A DNA stretch of 12,642 nucleotides from Chloroflexota bacterium (GTDB lineage: Bacteria; Chloroflexota; Limnocylindria; Limnocylindrales; CSP1-4). The DNA lies in the NCBI GenBank assembly GCA_005881055.1, contig VBHW01000024.1, forward strand, positions 1 to 12,642, written 5' to 3'. The notes under the pieces are model-generated. The model searched no databases. It saw only the letters and a list, made by a program, of their open reading frames with translations, and was not told the origin of the DNA. Shown piece by piece: positions 1-5,879 of the stretch; position 1 is the first letter of the stretch, and every line of letters starts with the position of its first letter. A program made the position numbers and the translations under genes.

Positions 1-7
1 GAGCCGG

Positions 8-829
8 TCAGGTTCGCCCGGCGAACGCCGCGAGGCCGCGCCGGGTGGCGAAGACGGCGGATGCCGCGCTGAGCCGCGATCGCTCGACGGTCTCCGCGAG
101 GGCGGTCCGGTACGCGGCGATCGTCTCCGGCAGCGGCTCCACGCCGATCTCGCGCTCGAGCACCTCCCGCAGCCGCCGGAACTGGCGGTGGACCTGCGAG
201 CGCGAGCCAGTGGCGCCGTAGACCCGGATGAGCGTCTCGTGGGCCTCCTCCCGCAGGCCGTCGCGCGCGAGGAGCTGCTCTGCGGCCGTGCGGGCGCCGG
301 CCGGATCGCCGCAGTCGAGGCGGTCCTGGGCGGCCATCGCGAGGGCATCCTCGTAGGCGTCGGACAGGCGCTCGCGGTCGCTCGCGAAGCACTCGTGACA
401 GAGGCCCTCGGCGAGGTCGCCCCGATAGAGGAGGAGCGCGGCTTCAGGCTCGGCCGGCTGCCCACGCACGAGCCGCTCGAACCGCCCGGCGTCGAGGTCG
501 AGATTGAGGCACGCGCGCAGCCCGATCGAGTCCTGGTCGGCCTCGACGACCGCGTCCGGGTCGGTGCCGGCGGCGGAGATCGCGCCGCGGACGAGCCAGA
601 GGGCCTGGCGCAGCGCCGCTGACGAGCTGCCGTCGGCGTCCGGCCAGAGGTCCGTGGCGATGGCCTCCCGGGAGCGCGGTCGCGGCTGCAGCGCGAGGAG
701 CGCGAGGAGAGCCTGGGCATGCCGGCCGGTGAGCCGGATCTCGCGGCCGTTGACGGAGGCCGAGATCCTGCCGAGGAGCCGCATCGAGAGCTCGACGGGA
801 GCGGCGGCGTGGCTGACCCGCTGGTCCAT
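8..829 (-). CDS. SARP/AfsR-type transcriptional regulator (wHTH + BTAD)
   Basis: Predicted cytoplasmic DNA-binding regulator of 273 aa. An N-terminal winged-helix OmpR/DnrI-type domain spans about residues 15-105 (begins LSMRLLGRISASVNGREI, then a basic helix around LRQALWLVRGAI). A bacterial transcriptional activation (BTAD) helical domain spans about 110-250 and ends in the typical REIGVEPLPETIAAYR stretch. There is no ATPase or TPR extension, so it is of the short stand-alone SARP class. The reading frame extends upstream to 1045, but the ATG at 829 is chosen because GGAGGA lies 3 nt before it and the conserved domain begins just after. It is divergent from the Lgt-like gene. Its target is unknown; it could control neighbouring genes, but LacI-type sites, not SARP repeats, mark the inositol promoter. 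Family call is firm, role is not. Confidence 0.88.
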   Translation of the reverse strand: MDQRVSHAAAPVELSMRLLGRISASVNGREIRLTGRHAQALLALLALQPRPRSREAIATDLWPDADGSSSAALRQALWLVRGAISAAGTDPDAVVEADQDSIGLRACLNLDLDAGRFERLVRGQPAEPEAALLLYRGDLAEGLCHECFASDRERLSDAYEDALAMAAQDRLDCGDPAGARTAAEQLLARDGLREEAHETLIRVYGATGSRSQVHRQFRRLREVLEREIGVEPLPETIAAYRTALAETVERSRLSAASAVFATRRGLAAFAGRT

Positions 830-921
830 GTCTCCTCCACGAGCATCGACGTCGGGCGGACCCGGACCCCATCGAGTGCCCCCAGGCACCCGATTCCCCA
901 GGGGGTCCGATCCGGTCCGCT

Positions 922-936
922 GTCCACCAGGTGGAC
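922..936. promoter_or_regulatory. Perfect 15-bp palindrome in divergent intergenic region
   Basis: GTCCACC-A-GGTGGAC has 7-bp arms around one central base. It lies 93 bp upstream of the regulator ATG (829, minus strand) and about 175 bp upstream of the Lgt-like start. This position would suit an operator for the divergent pair, for example autoregulation. I see no other gene, RNA or convincing minus-strand -35/-10 in 830-1110; the rest is GC-rich leader. Confidence 0.4.
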
Positions 937-1094
937 GTAGGCTGCGACGGCCTGCGTCAGTGACCGGATGATCGGCGCGGGGCATACCCGTCGCCAGCGT
1001 CGGCGCGACATCGACCCTGTCGGCCAGCCGACACTCCCCGACCACGATGCCTCGCCGAACGGCTCGTCCCCCGCTTCGGGCAGCGGCGCTTGGC

Positions 1095-1100
1095 TACACT
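1095..1100 (+). promoter_or_regulatory. Possible -10 element for a leaderless lgt-like mRNA
   Basis: TACACT resembles a -10 hexamer. A start of transcription around 1107 would leave only about 4 nt before the GTG at 1111, and no Shine-Dalgarno sequence precedes that GTG, so leaderless translation is plausible. No clear -35 is visible. Low confidence. Confidence 0.3.
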
Positions 1101-1110
1101 GACCGGCACC

Positions 1111-2016
1111 GTGCCGCTCGCCAGCATCCTCCTCGACTTCGACCCGATCCTCCGGCTCGGCGACAGCGGCGTCCGTCTCGAGACGCTCGGGCTGACGGCG
1201 GCGGTGCTCGTCGCGCTCCTCATCGCGGCCTACCTCGCCGGCCGGACGCCGCCCGACCACTCCCATCCGGGCTGGGCACGCGAGGACGAGCATCTCCGCC
1301 GGGACGACCTCCTGTTCATCGTGCTCGGGGTCGTTCCCGGGGCCGTCGTCGGCGGCCGCATCGGCTACGTGCTGCTCCACGCCGATTACTACGCCGTACA
1401 CCAGCCGGCGATCCTCGACGCGGGACAGGGCAGCCTCGAGCTGGGCCTCGCGATCGTCATCGGGACGATCACCGGCGTCTACGTCGCACGCCTGCTCGAC
1501 GCGCCGGTCGGCCGCTGGCTCCACGTCGCCAGTGTTCCGGTGCTCGCAGCGCTCGGTCTCGGCAAGGTCGCGATGGCCCTGGGAGGCAGCGGCCAGGGCG
1601 CCCCGAGCGACTCCCCGTTGGCCACCGCGTACGCCGGCACCGGTCCGTGGGGCTCGCTCGCGCCCGCGATCCCGGCCTATCCAGCCCAGCTGTACGAGGC
1701 GGCCGCGACCGGCATCGCCCTCGGGTTCCTCGTGCTCCTGCTCTCGCTCGGCGCCTTCCGGTCACGCGACGGATCGGCGTACTTCATCGGCCTCGCGCTC
1801 TGGGCGATCGGCCGGTTCGTCGTGACGTTCGCCTGGCGCGACGACGCGGTCGTCGGGCCCGTGCGCGCGGGAGGGCTCATCGCGCTCGGCGTGGCGGCGA
1901 CCGCGATCCTCGGGGTCGCCGCGGCACGATGGGCCGGCTCACGCGCCCGCCACCAGGCGCACCTGACGGCCCAGGATCCGGAATGGCCCGATCCGGCGTC
2001 CCGCCCGCCGTTCTGA
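1111..2016 (+). CDS. Divergent Lgt-like (prolipoprotein diacylglyceryl transferase family) membrane protein
   Basis: Polytopic membrane protein of about 301 aa that follows the Lgt fold order: hydrophobic segments near 28-44 and 68-79, then GGRIGYVL (81-88), further segments around 112-126 and 140-152, the block GKVAMALGGSGQG (151-163), YPAQLYEA (190-197; usually HPTQLYEA), two more hydrophobic segments and GRFVVTF (234-240). The family resemblance is clear, but residues known to be needed in E. coli Lgt are changed: Arg143 to Lys, Asn146 to Met, Glu151 to Ser and Glu243 to Thr, and no His stands at the His103 region. It may be a paralogue without classical Lgt activity. The window also encodes a lipoprotein (C20 of the binding protein), so a genuine Lgt must exist somewhere. 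GTG 1111 is chosen over TTG 1090 because TACACT lies between them; the start is uncertain. Confidence 0.72.
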   Translation: MPLASILLDFDPILRLGDSGVRLETLGLTAAVLVALLIAAYLAGRTPPDHSHPGWAREDEHLRRDDLLFIVLGVVPGAVVGGRIGYVLLHADYYAVHQPAILDAGQGSLELGLAIVIGTITGVYVARLLDAPVGRWLHVASVPVLAALGLGKVAMALGGSGQGAPSDSPLATAYAGTGPWGSLAPAIPAYPAQLYEAAATGIALGFLVLLLSLGAFRSRDGSAYFIGLALWAIGRFVVTFAWRDDAVVGPVRAGGLIALGVAATAILGVAAARWAGSRARHQAHLTAQDPEWPDPASRPPF

Positions 2017-2050
2017 TCGAGCCCACTCGGAGCACGACGCAAGAGGCCAT

Positions 2051-2070
2051 CGGCCGCCGTTCGGCGGCCG
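2051..2070. repeat. Perfect inverted repeat (9-bp arms, TT spacer) between lgt-like gene and mmsA
   Basis: CGGCCGCCG-TT-CGGCGGCCG lies 35 nt after the lgt-like stop and 51 nt before the mmsA ATG. As RNA it would form a very stable GC stem but no U-tract follows, so it is not a classic intrinsic terminator. It could be an mRNA 3'-end stabiliser, a Rho-linked pause, or a regulator binding site for mmsA. Confidence 0.55.
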
Positions 2071-2120
2071 GCGTGCGACACCGGAGTACCCTTGAGGCAG
2101 ACACAGCATCGAGGTCAGCC

Positions 2121-3665
2121 ATGACGCAGGTCGTCGAGCCGCGGACGGAGAGCCGCCGCGCGGCGCGCGGTATCGATCGGGTCCATCACTGGATCGGTGG
2201 GGGACCGGTCGCGGGAACGTCGGGCCGTCACGGCCCCGTCTACGACCCGGCAACCGGCCGGCTCGCCCGGGAAGTCGACTTCGCCTCGGCCGAAGAGGTC
2301 GACGCGGCCGTCCGGGCGGCGAAGGCCGCGTTCCCCGCCTGGCGGGCGACGTCTCTCGCGAAGCGCTCCGAGATCCTCTTCCGGATCCGGTCACTCGTCG
2401 ACACGCACCGCGCCGACATCGCGGCCCTCCTGACGTCAGAGCACGGCAAGGTCCCGTCCGACGCGCTCGGCGAGGTGGCCCGCGGCCTCGAGAACATCGA
2501 GTTCGCGTGCGGCATCCCGCACCTGCTCAAGGGCGGATTCAGCGAGCAGGCGTCAACCGGCGTCGACGTGTACTCGATCCGCCAGCCGCTCGGTGTCGCG
2601 GCGGGGATCACGCCCTTCAACTTCCCGGCCATGGTCCCGATGTGGATGTTCGCGAACGCGATCGCGTGCGGGAACACGTTCGTGCTCAAGCCCTCCGAGA
2701 AGGACCCGTCGGCGTCCGTCTACATCGCCGAGCTCCTCAAGGAGGCGGGGGTGCCCGACGGCGTGTTCAGCGTCGTCCACGGGGACAAGGTCGCGGTCGA
2801 CCGCATCCTCGAGCATCCCGACATCGCGTCGGTCTCGTTCGTCGGCTCGACGCCGATCGCGCGCTACATCTACGAGACCGGAACCAGTCACGGCAAGCGC
2901 GTCCAGGCGCTGGGCGGGGCGAAGAACCACATGGTCGTCCTGCCCGACGCGGACATCGGGATGGCGGCCGACGCGGCGGTCAGCGCCGCGTACGGCTCGG
3001 CCGGCGAGCGGTGCATGGCGATCTCGGTCGTCGTCGCCGTCGGCGGCGTGGCCGACCCGCTCGTCGAGGCCATCCGGAGCCGGCTCCCCAAGGTCCGGGT
3101 CGGGCCGGGCAGCGACCCGACCGCGGAGATGGGCCCGCTCATCACCCGCGAGCATCGCGACAAGGTCGCCACGTACCTCGACTCGGGCCGCGAGCAGGGC
3201 GCCGACCTCGTCGTCGACGGCCGGGACCATGCGCTGTTCCGGGACAGCGACGGCTTCTTCCTCGGCGTCTCCCTGCTCGACCGCGTGCGCCCCGACATGG
3301 ATTGCTACCGGAACGAGATCTTCGGCCCGGTCCTCGAGGTCGTCCGCGTGCCGACCTACGCCGAAGCGGTCACGCTCGTCAACGACAACCCGTACGGCAA
3401 TGGGACAGCGATCTTCACCCGCGACGGTGGCGCGGCACGCCAGTTCCAGTTCGAGGCGAACGTCGGCATGGTCGGCGTGAACGTGCCGATCCCCGTCCCG
3501 GTCGCGTACTACAGCTTCGGCGGCTGGAAGTCGTCGCTGTTCGGCGACACGCACATGTACGGGCCGGAGGGCATCCAGTTCTACACGCGTGCGAAGGTCG
3601 TCACCGCGCGCTGGCCCGACCCTGGCACCTCGAAGGTGGACCTCGGCTTCCCGCGTACGCGCTGA
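2121..3665 (+). CDS. mmsA: Methylmalonate/malonate-semialdehyde dehydrogenase (CoA-acylating)
   Basis: Cytoplasmic aldehyde dehydrogenase of 514 aa, the usual family length. It oxidises malonate (or methylmalonate) semialdehyde with NAD+ and CoA, releasing CO2 to give acetyl- (or propionyl-) CoA; in inositol catabolism this is the last step (IolA). Family marks: ITPFNFPAMVPMWMF (163-177) with catalytic Asn167, IACGNTFVLKPSEKDPS (181-197), the VQALGGAKNH block (261-270) where this CoA-dependent subfamily lacks the general-base Glu of ordinary ALDHs, and nucleophile Cys298 in GSAGERCMAIS. ATG 2121 is chosen because GAGGT (2111-2115) lies 5 nt upstream and homologues begin here; the open frame upstream is non-coding. 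It converges on the iolB/transaldolase operon and shares neither its promoter nor the LacI operators. Valine catabolism is an alternative role, but the context favours inositol. Confidence 0.95.
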   Translation: MTQVVEPRTESRRAARGIDRVHHWIGGGPVAGTSGRHGPVYDPATGRLAREVDFASAEEVDAAVRAAKAAFPAWRATSLAKRSEILFRIRSLVDTHRADIAALLTSEHGKVPSDALGEVARGLENIEFACGIPHLLKGGFSEQASTGVDVYSIRQPLGVAAGITPFNFPAMVPMWMFANAIACGNTFVLKPSEKDPSASVYIAELLKEAGVPDGVFSVVHGDKVAVDRILEHPDIASVSFVGSTPIARYIYETGTSHGKRVQALGGAKNHMVVLPDADIGMAADAAVSAAYGSAGERCMAISVVVAVGGVADPLVEAIRSRLPKVRVGPGSDPTAEMGPLITREHRDKVATYLDSGREQGADLVVDGRDHALFRDSDGFFLGVSLLDRVRPDMDCYRNEIFGPVLEVVRVPTYAEAVTLVNDNPYGNGTAIFTRDGGAARQFQFEANVGMVGVNVPIPVPVAYYSFGGWKSSLFGDTHMYGPEGIQFYTRAKVVTARWPDPGTSKVDLGFPRTR

Positions 3666-3701
3666 ACGGGGTGTCGGCGCGGAGGATCAGCAGGGCCGTC
3701 A

Positions 3702-3727
3702 GCGGAACCGATCGGCGGAACCGATCA
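3702..3727. repeat. 13-bp tandem direct repeat in the convergent intergenic spacer
   Basis: GCGGAACCGATCG (3702-3714) is followed immediately by GCGGAACCGATCA (3715-3727), 12 of 13 bases identical. It lies in the 72-bp gap between the convergent stops of mmsA (3665) and the transaldolase-family gene (3738). Function unknown; it may be a replication-slippage duplication. No clear terminator hairpin with U-tract is seen in this gap. Confidence 0.7.
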
Positions 3728-3737
3728 GCCCGACAGC

Positions 3738-4835
3738 TCAGGCAGGCGCGATGACGTCGGGGTCAGGCAGGACGATATCGCGGACCGCGCCCTGGAGGTC
3801 GTGGTAGCTCTTGATGAAGCCTCGCAGCGTGCGGACCGTCGCGCCGTACGTGTCGAACTCCGTAGGCCGCATGCCGTCAGCCTCGTAGGCTCGGCGGAAG
3901 TCGGGGATCCGCTCGCTGAGCTCCGCGACGATGGCCGGGTCGATCGGGACGTCGATCCGGGAGCGCGGCTCGACCCCTGACTCGTTGAACCGGACCTGCC
4001 ACTGGTGGGTCATCGTGAGGATGACGTCGCCGCCCACGAGCTCTGTCCAGTGGAGCCGGTGGCGGTAGGCGGCGGCCAGCAGCCGCGCTCGATAGCCCCG
4101 CTCCCGGTACAGGGCATACGCGTGCTTGAATGCCGCGATGCCCGCCCAGTTGAGCGCGGTGGGGTCGATCGCGATGTCGTCCCGGTCCGCGAGCACCCGC
4201 ATCCAGTCGTCCAGCCGGCCCATCATGATCGTGCACACCGGATGGAGGGCCTCGACGTCGAGGCCATCCGCCCGCCGGCGGTTCAGGCCGCGCTCCACGG
4301 CTTCGGCCACGGCGAGCGCCTGGGGCACCGTGAAACAGACCGTGGCGTTGATGTTCACGCCGCGGTATGTCGCCTCCTCGAGCGCGACGATGCCCGCCTG
4401 CGTGGCCGGGAACTTCACCTGGGCATTCGGGGCGAGGGAGGCAAAGCGCAGCCCCTGCTCGAGCATCCGCGCGGTATTCGTGTAGTTGGCCGGGTTCGTC
4501 TGGATCGACAACCGGCCGGCCCGGCCGCCCTCCCGCTCGAAGACCGGAGCGAGGATCGCCGCCGCCCGGACCGCCATCTCCTCGACGACCGCCCAGGTCA
4601 GATCGACCTCCGTCCAGTCCGGATGCTCCGCCGCCAGGGCGAGGACGCGTGGATACCAGTGGGCCCGTTCCTTACGGAGGACCTCGAGCACGATGCTCGG
4701 GTTCGAGGTCGCCCCCACGGCACCGCGCTCGACGGCGTACGCCAGGTCATCGACTGAGCAGGAGTCGTTCCAGTAGTCCGTCGGGCTCGAACGGACCATG
4801 CGCAGGAGCGGGCTGTCGACCATCGTGAGCGTCAT
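3738..4835 (-). CDS. Transaldolase-family class I (trans)aldolase; candidate 2-deoxy-5-ketogluconate-cleaving enzyme
   Basis: 365-aa TIM-barrel protein of the transaldolase family, longer than E. coli TalB (317) and far longer than FSA (220). Visible active site: Asp24 (NDSCSVDD, TalB Asp17), GATSNPSIV (41-49), Schiff-base Lys141 in AQVKFPATQAGI (TalB Lys132), Asn163/Thr165 in GVNINATVCFT (TalB Asn154/Thr156) and MMGRLDDW. The TalB acid/base Glu96 position is Gln112 (RLSIQTNP), as in fructose-6-phosphate aldolase, where Gln at this site favours aldolase over transaldolase chemistry. The ATG at 4835 overlaps the iolB stop (ATGA), so translation is coupled. Tight pairing with iolB and absence of iolC and iolJ suggest it acts on the IolB product to yield malonate semialdehyde. 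Family call is firm; substrate is inference. An ordinary pentose-phosphate transaldolase is the alternative. Confidence 0.9.
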   Translation of the reverse strand: MTLTMVDSPLLRMVRSSPTDYWNDSCSVDDLAYAVERGAVGATSNPSIVLEVLRKERAHWYPRVLALAAEHPDWTEVDLTWAVVEEMAVRAAAILAPVFEREGGRAGRLSIQTNPANYTNTARMLEQGLRFASLAPNAQVKFPATQAGIVALEEATYRGVNINATVCFTVPQALAVAEAVERGLNRRRADGLDVEALHPVCTIMMGRLDDWMRVLADRDDIAIDPTALNWAGIAAFKHAYALYRERGYRARLLAAAYRHRLHWTELVGGDVILTMTHQWQVRFNESGVEPRSRIDVPIDPAIVAELSERIPDFRRAYEADGMRPTEFDTYGATVRTLRGFIKSYHDLQGAVRDIVLPDPDVIAPA

Positions 4836-5698
4836 CGTCGTGGCTTCGAGGCGTCCCAGTCCATGAGCCAGGCGTGGTCCGGGTCGACCGTGAAGCTCCA
4901 GGCTCGCCCCGGTCCGGCCATGACGTTCAGGTAATAGCAGTCGTAGCCCGCGGCCGCCGCCACGACGTGATATCCGGCCGGGACGATGACGACATCACCG
5001 TCCGTCGCCACGATCGCCTCGTCCACGGCGCGATCGCCGGTGTAGATCCGCTGGAGCGCGAAGCCCTGTGGACGGGCGAAGCGGTAGAAGTAGACCTCCT
5101 CGAGATACGCCTCTCGGGGCGGGTCCTCGGTGTCGTGCTTGTGCGGCGGATAGCTCGACCAGTTGCCCCCTGGCGTGAACACCTCGTAGGCGATGAGCCG
5201 GCCCGCCTCGGCGGCGGGGGGCAGCAGGTGGCGGACGCGGCGCGACGTGTTGCCCGAGCCGCGCGACTCCACGAGGATCTCGGCCGGGTCGATCGCCGCG
5301 GTTCGGGCGACCGGCCCGGCCGGCGCGGTTGCCAGGGCCACGAGCGTATCGGTGTCGGCGCGGACGTCCAGGGCGGCGCCGGGAGCGGCAAGGACGATGC
5401 CGGGCGGGGTGTCGTCGAAGACGCTCGCACGGTTGCCGAGCCGCGCGAACGCCTGGTCGCCGACCCGCACGGTCGCCTGGCCCTCCAGCACGAGCACCAG
5501 TCGCTCCTCGGCTGCGCCGGGCCGCCGGATCGTCGCACCTGGCTCCAGTCGGTGGGCGGAGAACCCGACGTACGACCAGCCCGCATCGTCCGGGGTGACG
5601 CGCACGATCGTGCCGTCCTTCCCGGTTGGTCCCGCACGACGGAGGAGCCGCCGGCCGTCCGTCGCGGTCGTCTGGCGTGCGGCGGCGGCCCCGCTCAT
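4832..5698 (-). CDS. iolB: 5-deoxy-glucuronate isomerase
   Basis: Cytoplasmic bicupin metalloenzyme of 288 aa, the usual length, converting 5-deoxy-D-glucuronate (the IolD product) to 2-deoxy-5-keto-D-gluconate. The N-terminal cupin begins with the characteristic aldehyde-pathway block around GWSYVGFSAHRLEPG (40-54). The C-terminal cupin has GGNWSSYPPHKHD (177-189) with probable metal ligands His186 and His188, LEEVYFYRF (199-207) with the Glu ligand, PQGFALQRIYT (210-220), and VPAGYHVVAAAAGYDCYYLNVMAG with His244. These blocks are diagnostic of IolB. First gene of the minus-strand operon, stop overlapping the next ATG. The start at 5698 is supported by typical N-terminal sequence although its Shine-Dalgarno is weak. 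A LacI-type operator lies 42 bp upstream, implying induction by an inositol-derived signal. Confidence 0.95.
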   Translation of the reverse strand: MSGAAAARQTTATDGRRLLRRAGPTGKDGTIVRVTPDDAGWSYVGFSAHRLEPGATIRRPGAAEERLVLVLEGQATVRVGDQAFARLGNRASVFDDTPPGIVLAAPGAALDVRADTDTLVALATAPAGPVARTAAIDPAEILVESRGSGNTSRRVRHLLPPAAEAGRLIAYEVFTPGGNWSSYPPHKHDTEDPPREAYLEEVYFYRFARPQGFALQRIYTGDRAVDEAIVATDGDVVIVPAGYHVVAAAAGYDCYYLNVMAGPGRAWSFTVDPDHAWLMDWDASKPRR

Positions 5699-5739
5699 CG
5701 CGGGCCGCGCCTTCGCCGGCGGACCGCTGGGCCCGTCGC

Positions 5740-5753
5740 TGTAAACGATTGCA
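5740..5753. promoter_or_regulatory. LacI-family operator O1 (TGTAAACGATTGCA)
   Basis: Matches the LacI/GalR-family consensus TGNAANCGNTTNCA at all fixed positions, with the central CG at 5746-5747. It lies 42 bp upstream of iolB and just upstream of the -35 of the divergent promoter (about -57 to -44). Its centre is 66 bp from the centre of O2, so one repressor could control both transcription directions, possibly by looping. Confidence 0.85.
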
Positions 5754-5762
5754 ACGAGCGGA

Positions 5763-5790
5763 TTGACACGGCTACGGGGGATGGTATCGT
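5763..5790 (+). promoter_or_regulatory. Sigma-70-type promoter of the iolD-E-G-ABC operon
   Basis: A consensus -35 TTGACA (5763-5768) is followed after 16 bp by a -10-like TATCGT (5785-5790). Predicted transcription start is about 5797, giving an 83-nt leader to the GTG at 5880. The site stands out as AT-rich in a 70% GC region and lies exactly between the two LacI operators, which supports it. No equally good promoter is visible for iolB on the minus strand. Confidence 0.75.
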
Positions 5791-5805
5791 CCGGGAGCAG
5801 ATGGA

Positions 5806-5819
5806 TGCAATCGTTTGCA
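5806..5819. promoter_or_regulatory. LacI-family operator O2 (TGCAATCGTTTGCA)
   Basis: Fully matches TGNAANCGNTTNCA and its symmetry extends outward by two bases on each side (GATGCAA...TTGCATC, 5804-5821). It falls at about +10 to +23 of the predicted transcript, where a bound repressor would block initiation or escape. Its core is the near reverse complement of O1 (TGCAAACGATTGCA versus TGCAATCGTTTGCA). Confidence 0.88.
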
Positions 5820-5879
5820 TCGACGTGGTGTCAGCGTCCGTCCCGGCCCACCGCGCCCTCCCGACCCAGTCCCCGTGAG

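Noticed and set aside
830..1045. N-terminal extension of the BTAD regulator
   Set aside because: ATG 829 has a strong GGAGGA ribosome-binding site and the extra 72 residues are low-complexity and unlike the family.
1047..2120. Long open frame upstream of and in frame with mmsA
   Set aside because: It overlaps the Lgt-like gene in another frame, has an Arg/Pro-rich low-complexity translation typical of high-GC shadows, and MmsA homologues begin at about 2121.
2507..3754. Long Arg-rich open frames on both strands across mmsA, iolD and the ABC genes
   Set aside because: They are out-of-frame shadows of clearly recognisable genes, caused by the high GC content.
5805..5879. Upstream ATG extension of the IolD-like protein
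   Set aside because: The ATG lies inside operator O2 only about 8 nt after the predicted transcription start, and the added residues (TWCQRPSRPTAPSRPSP) look non-coding.
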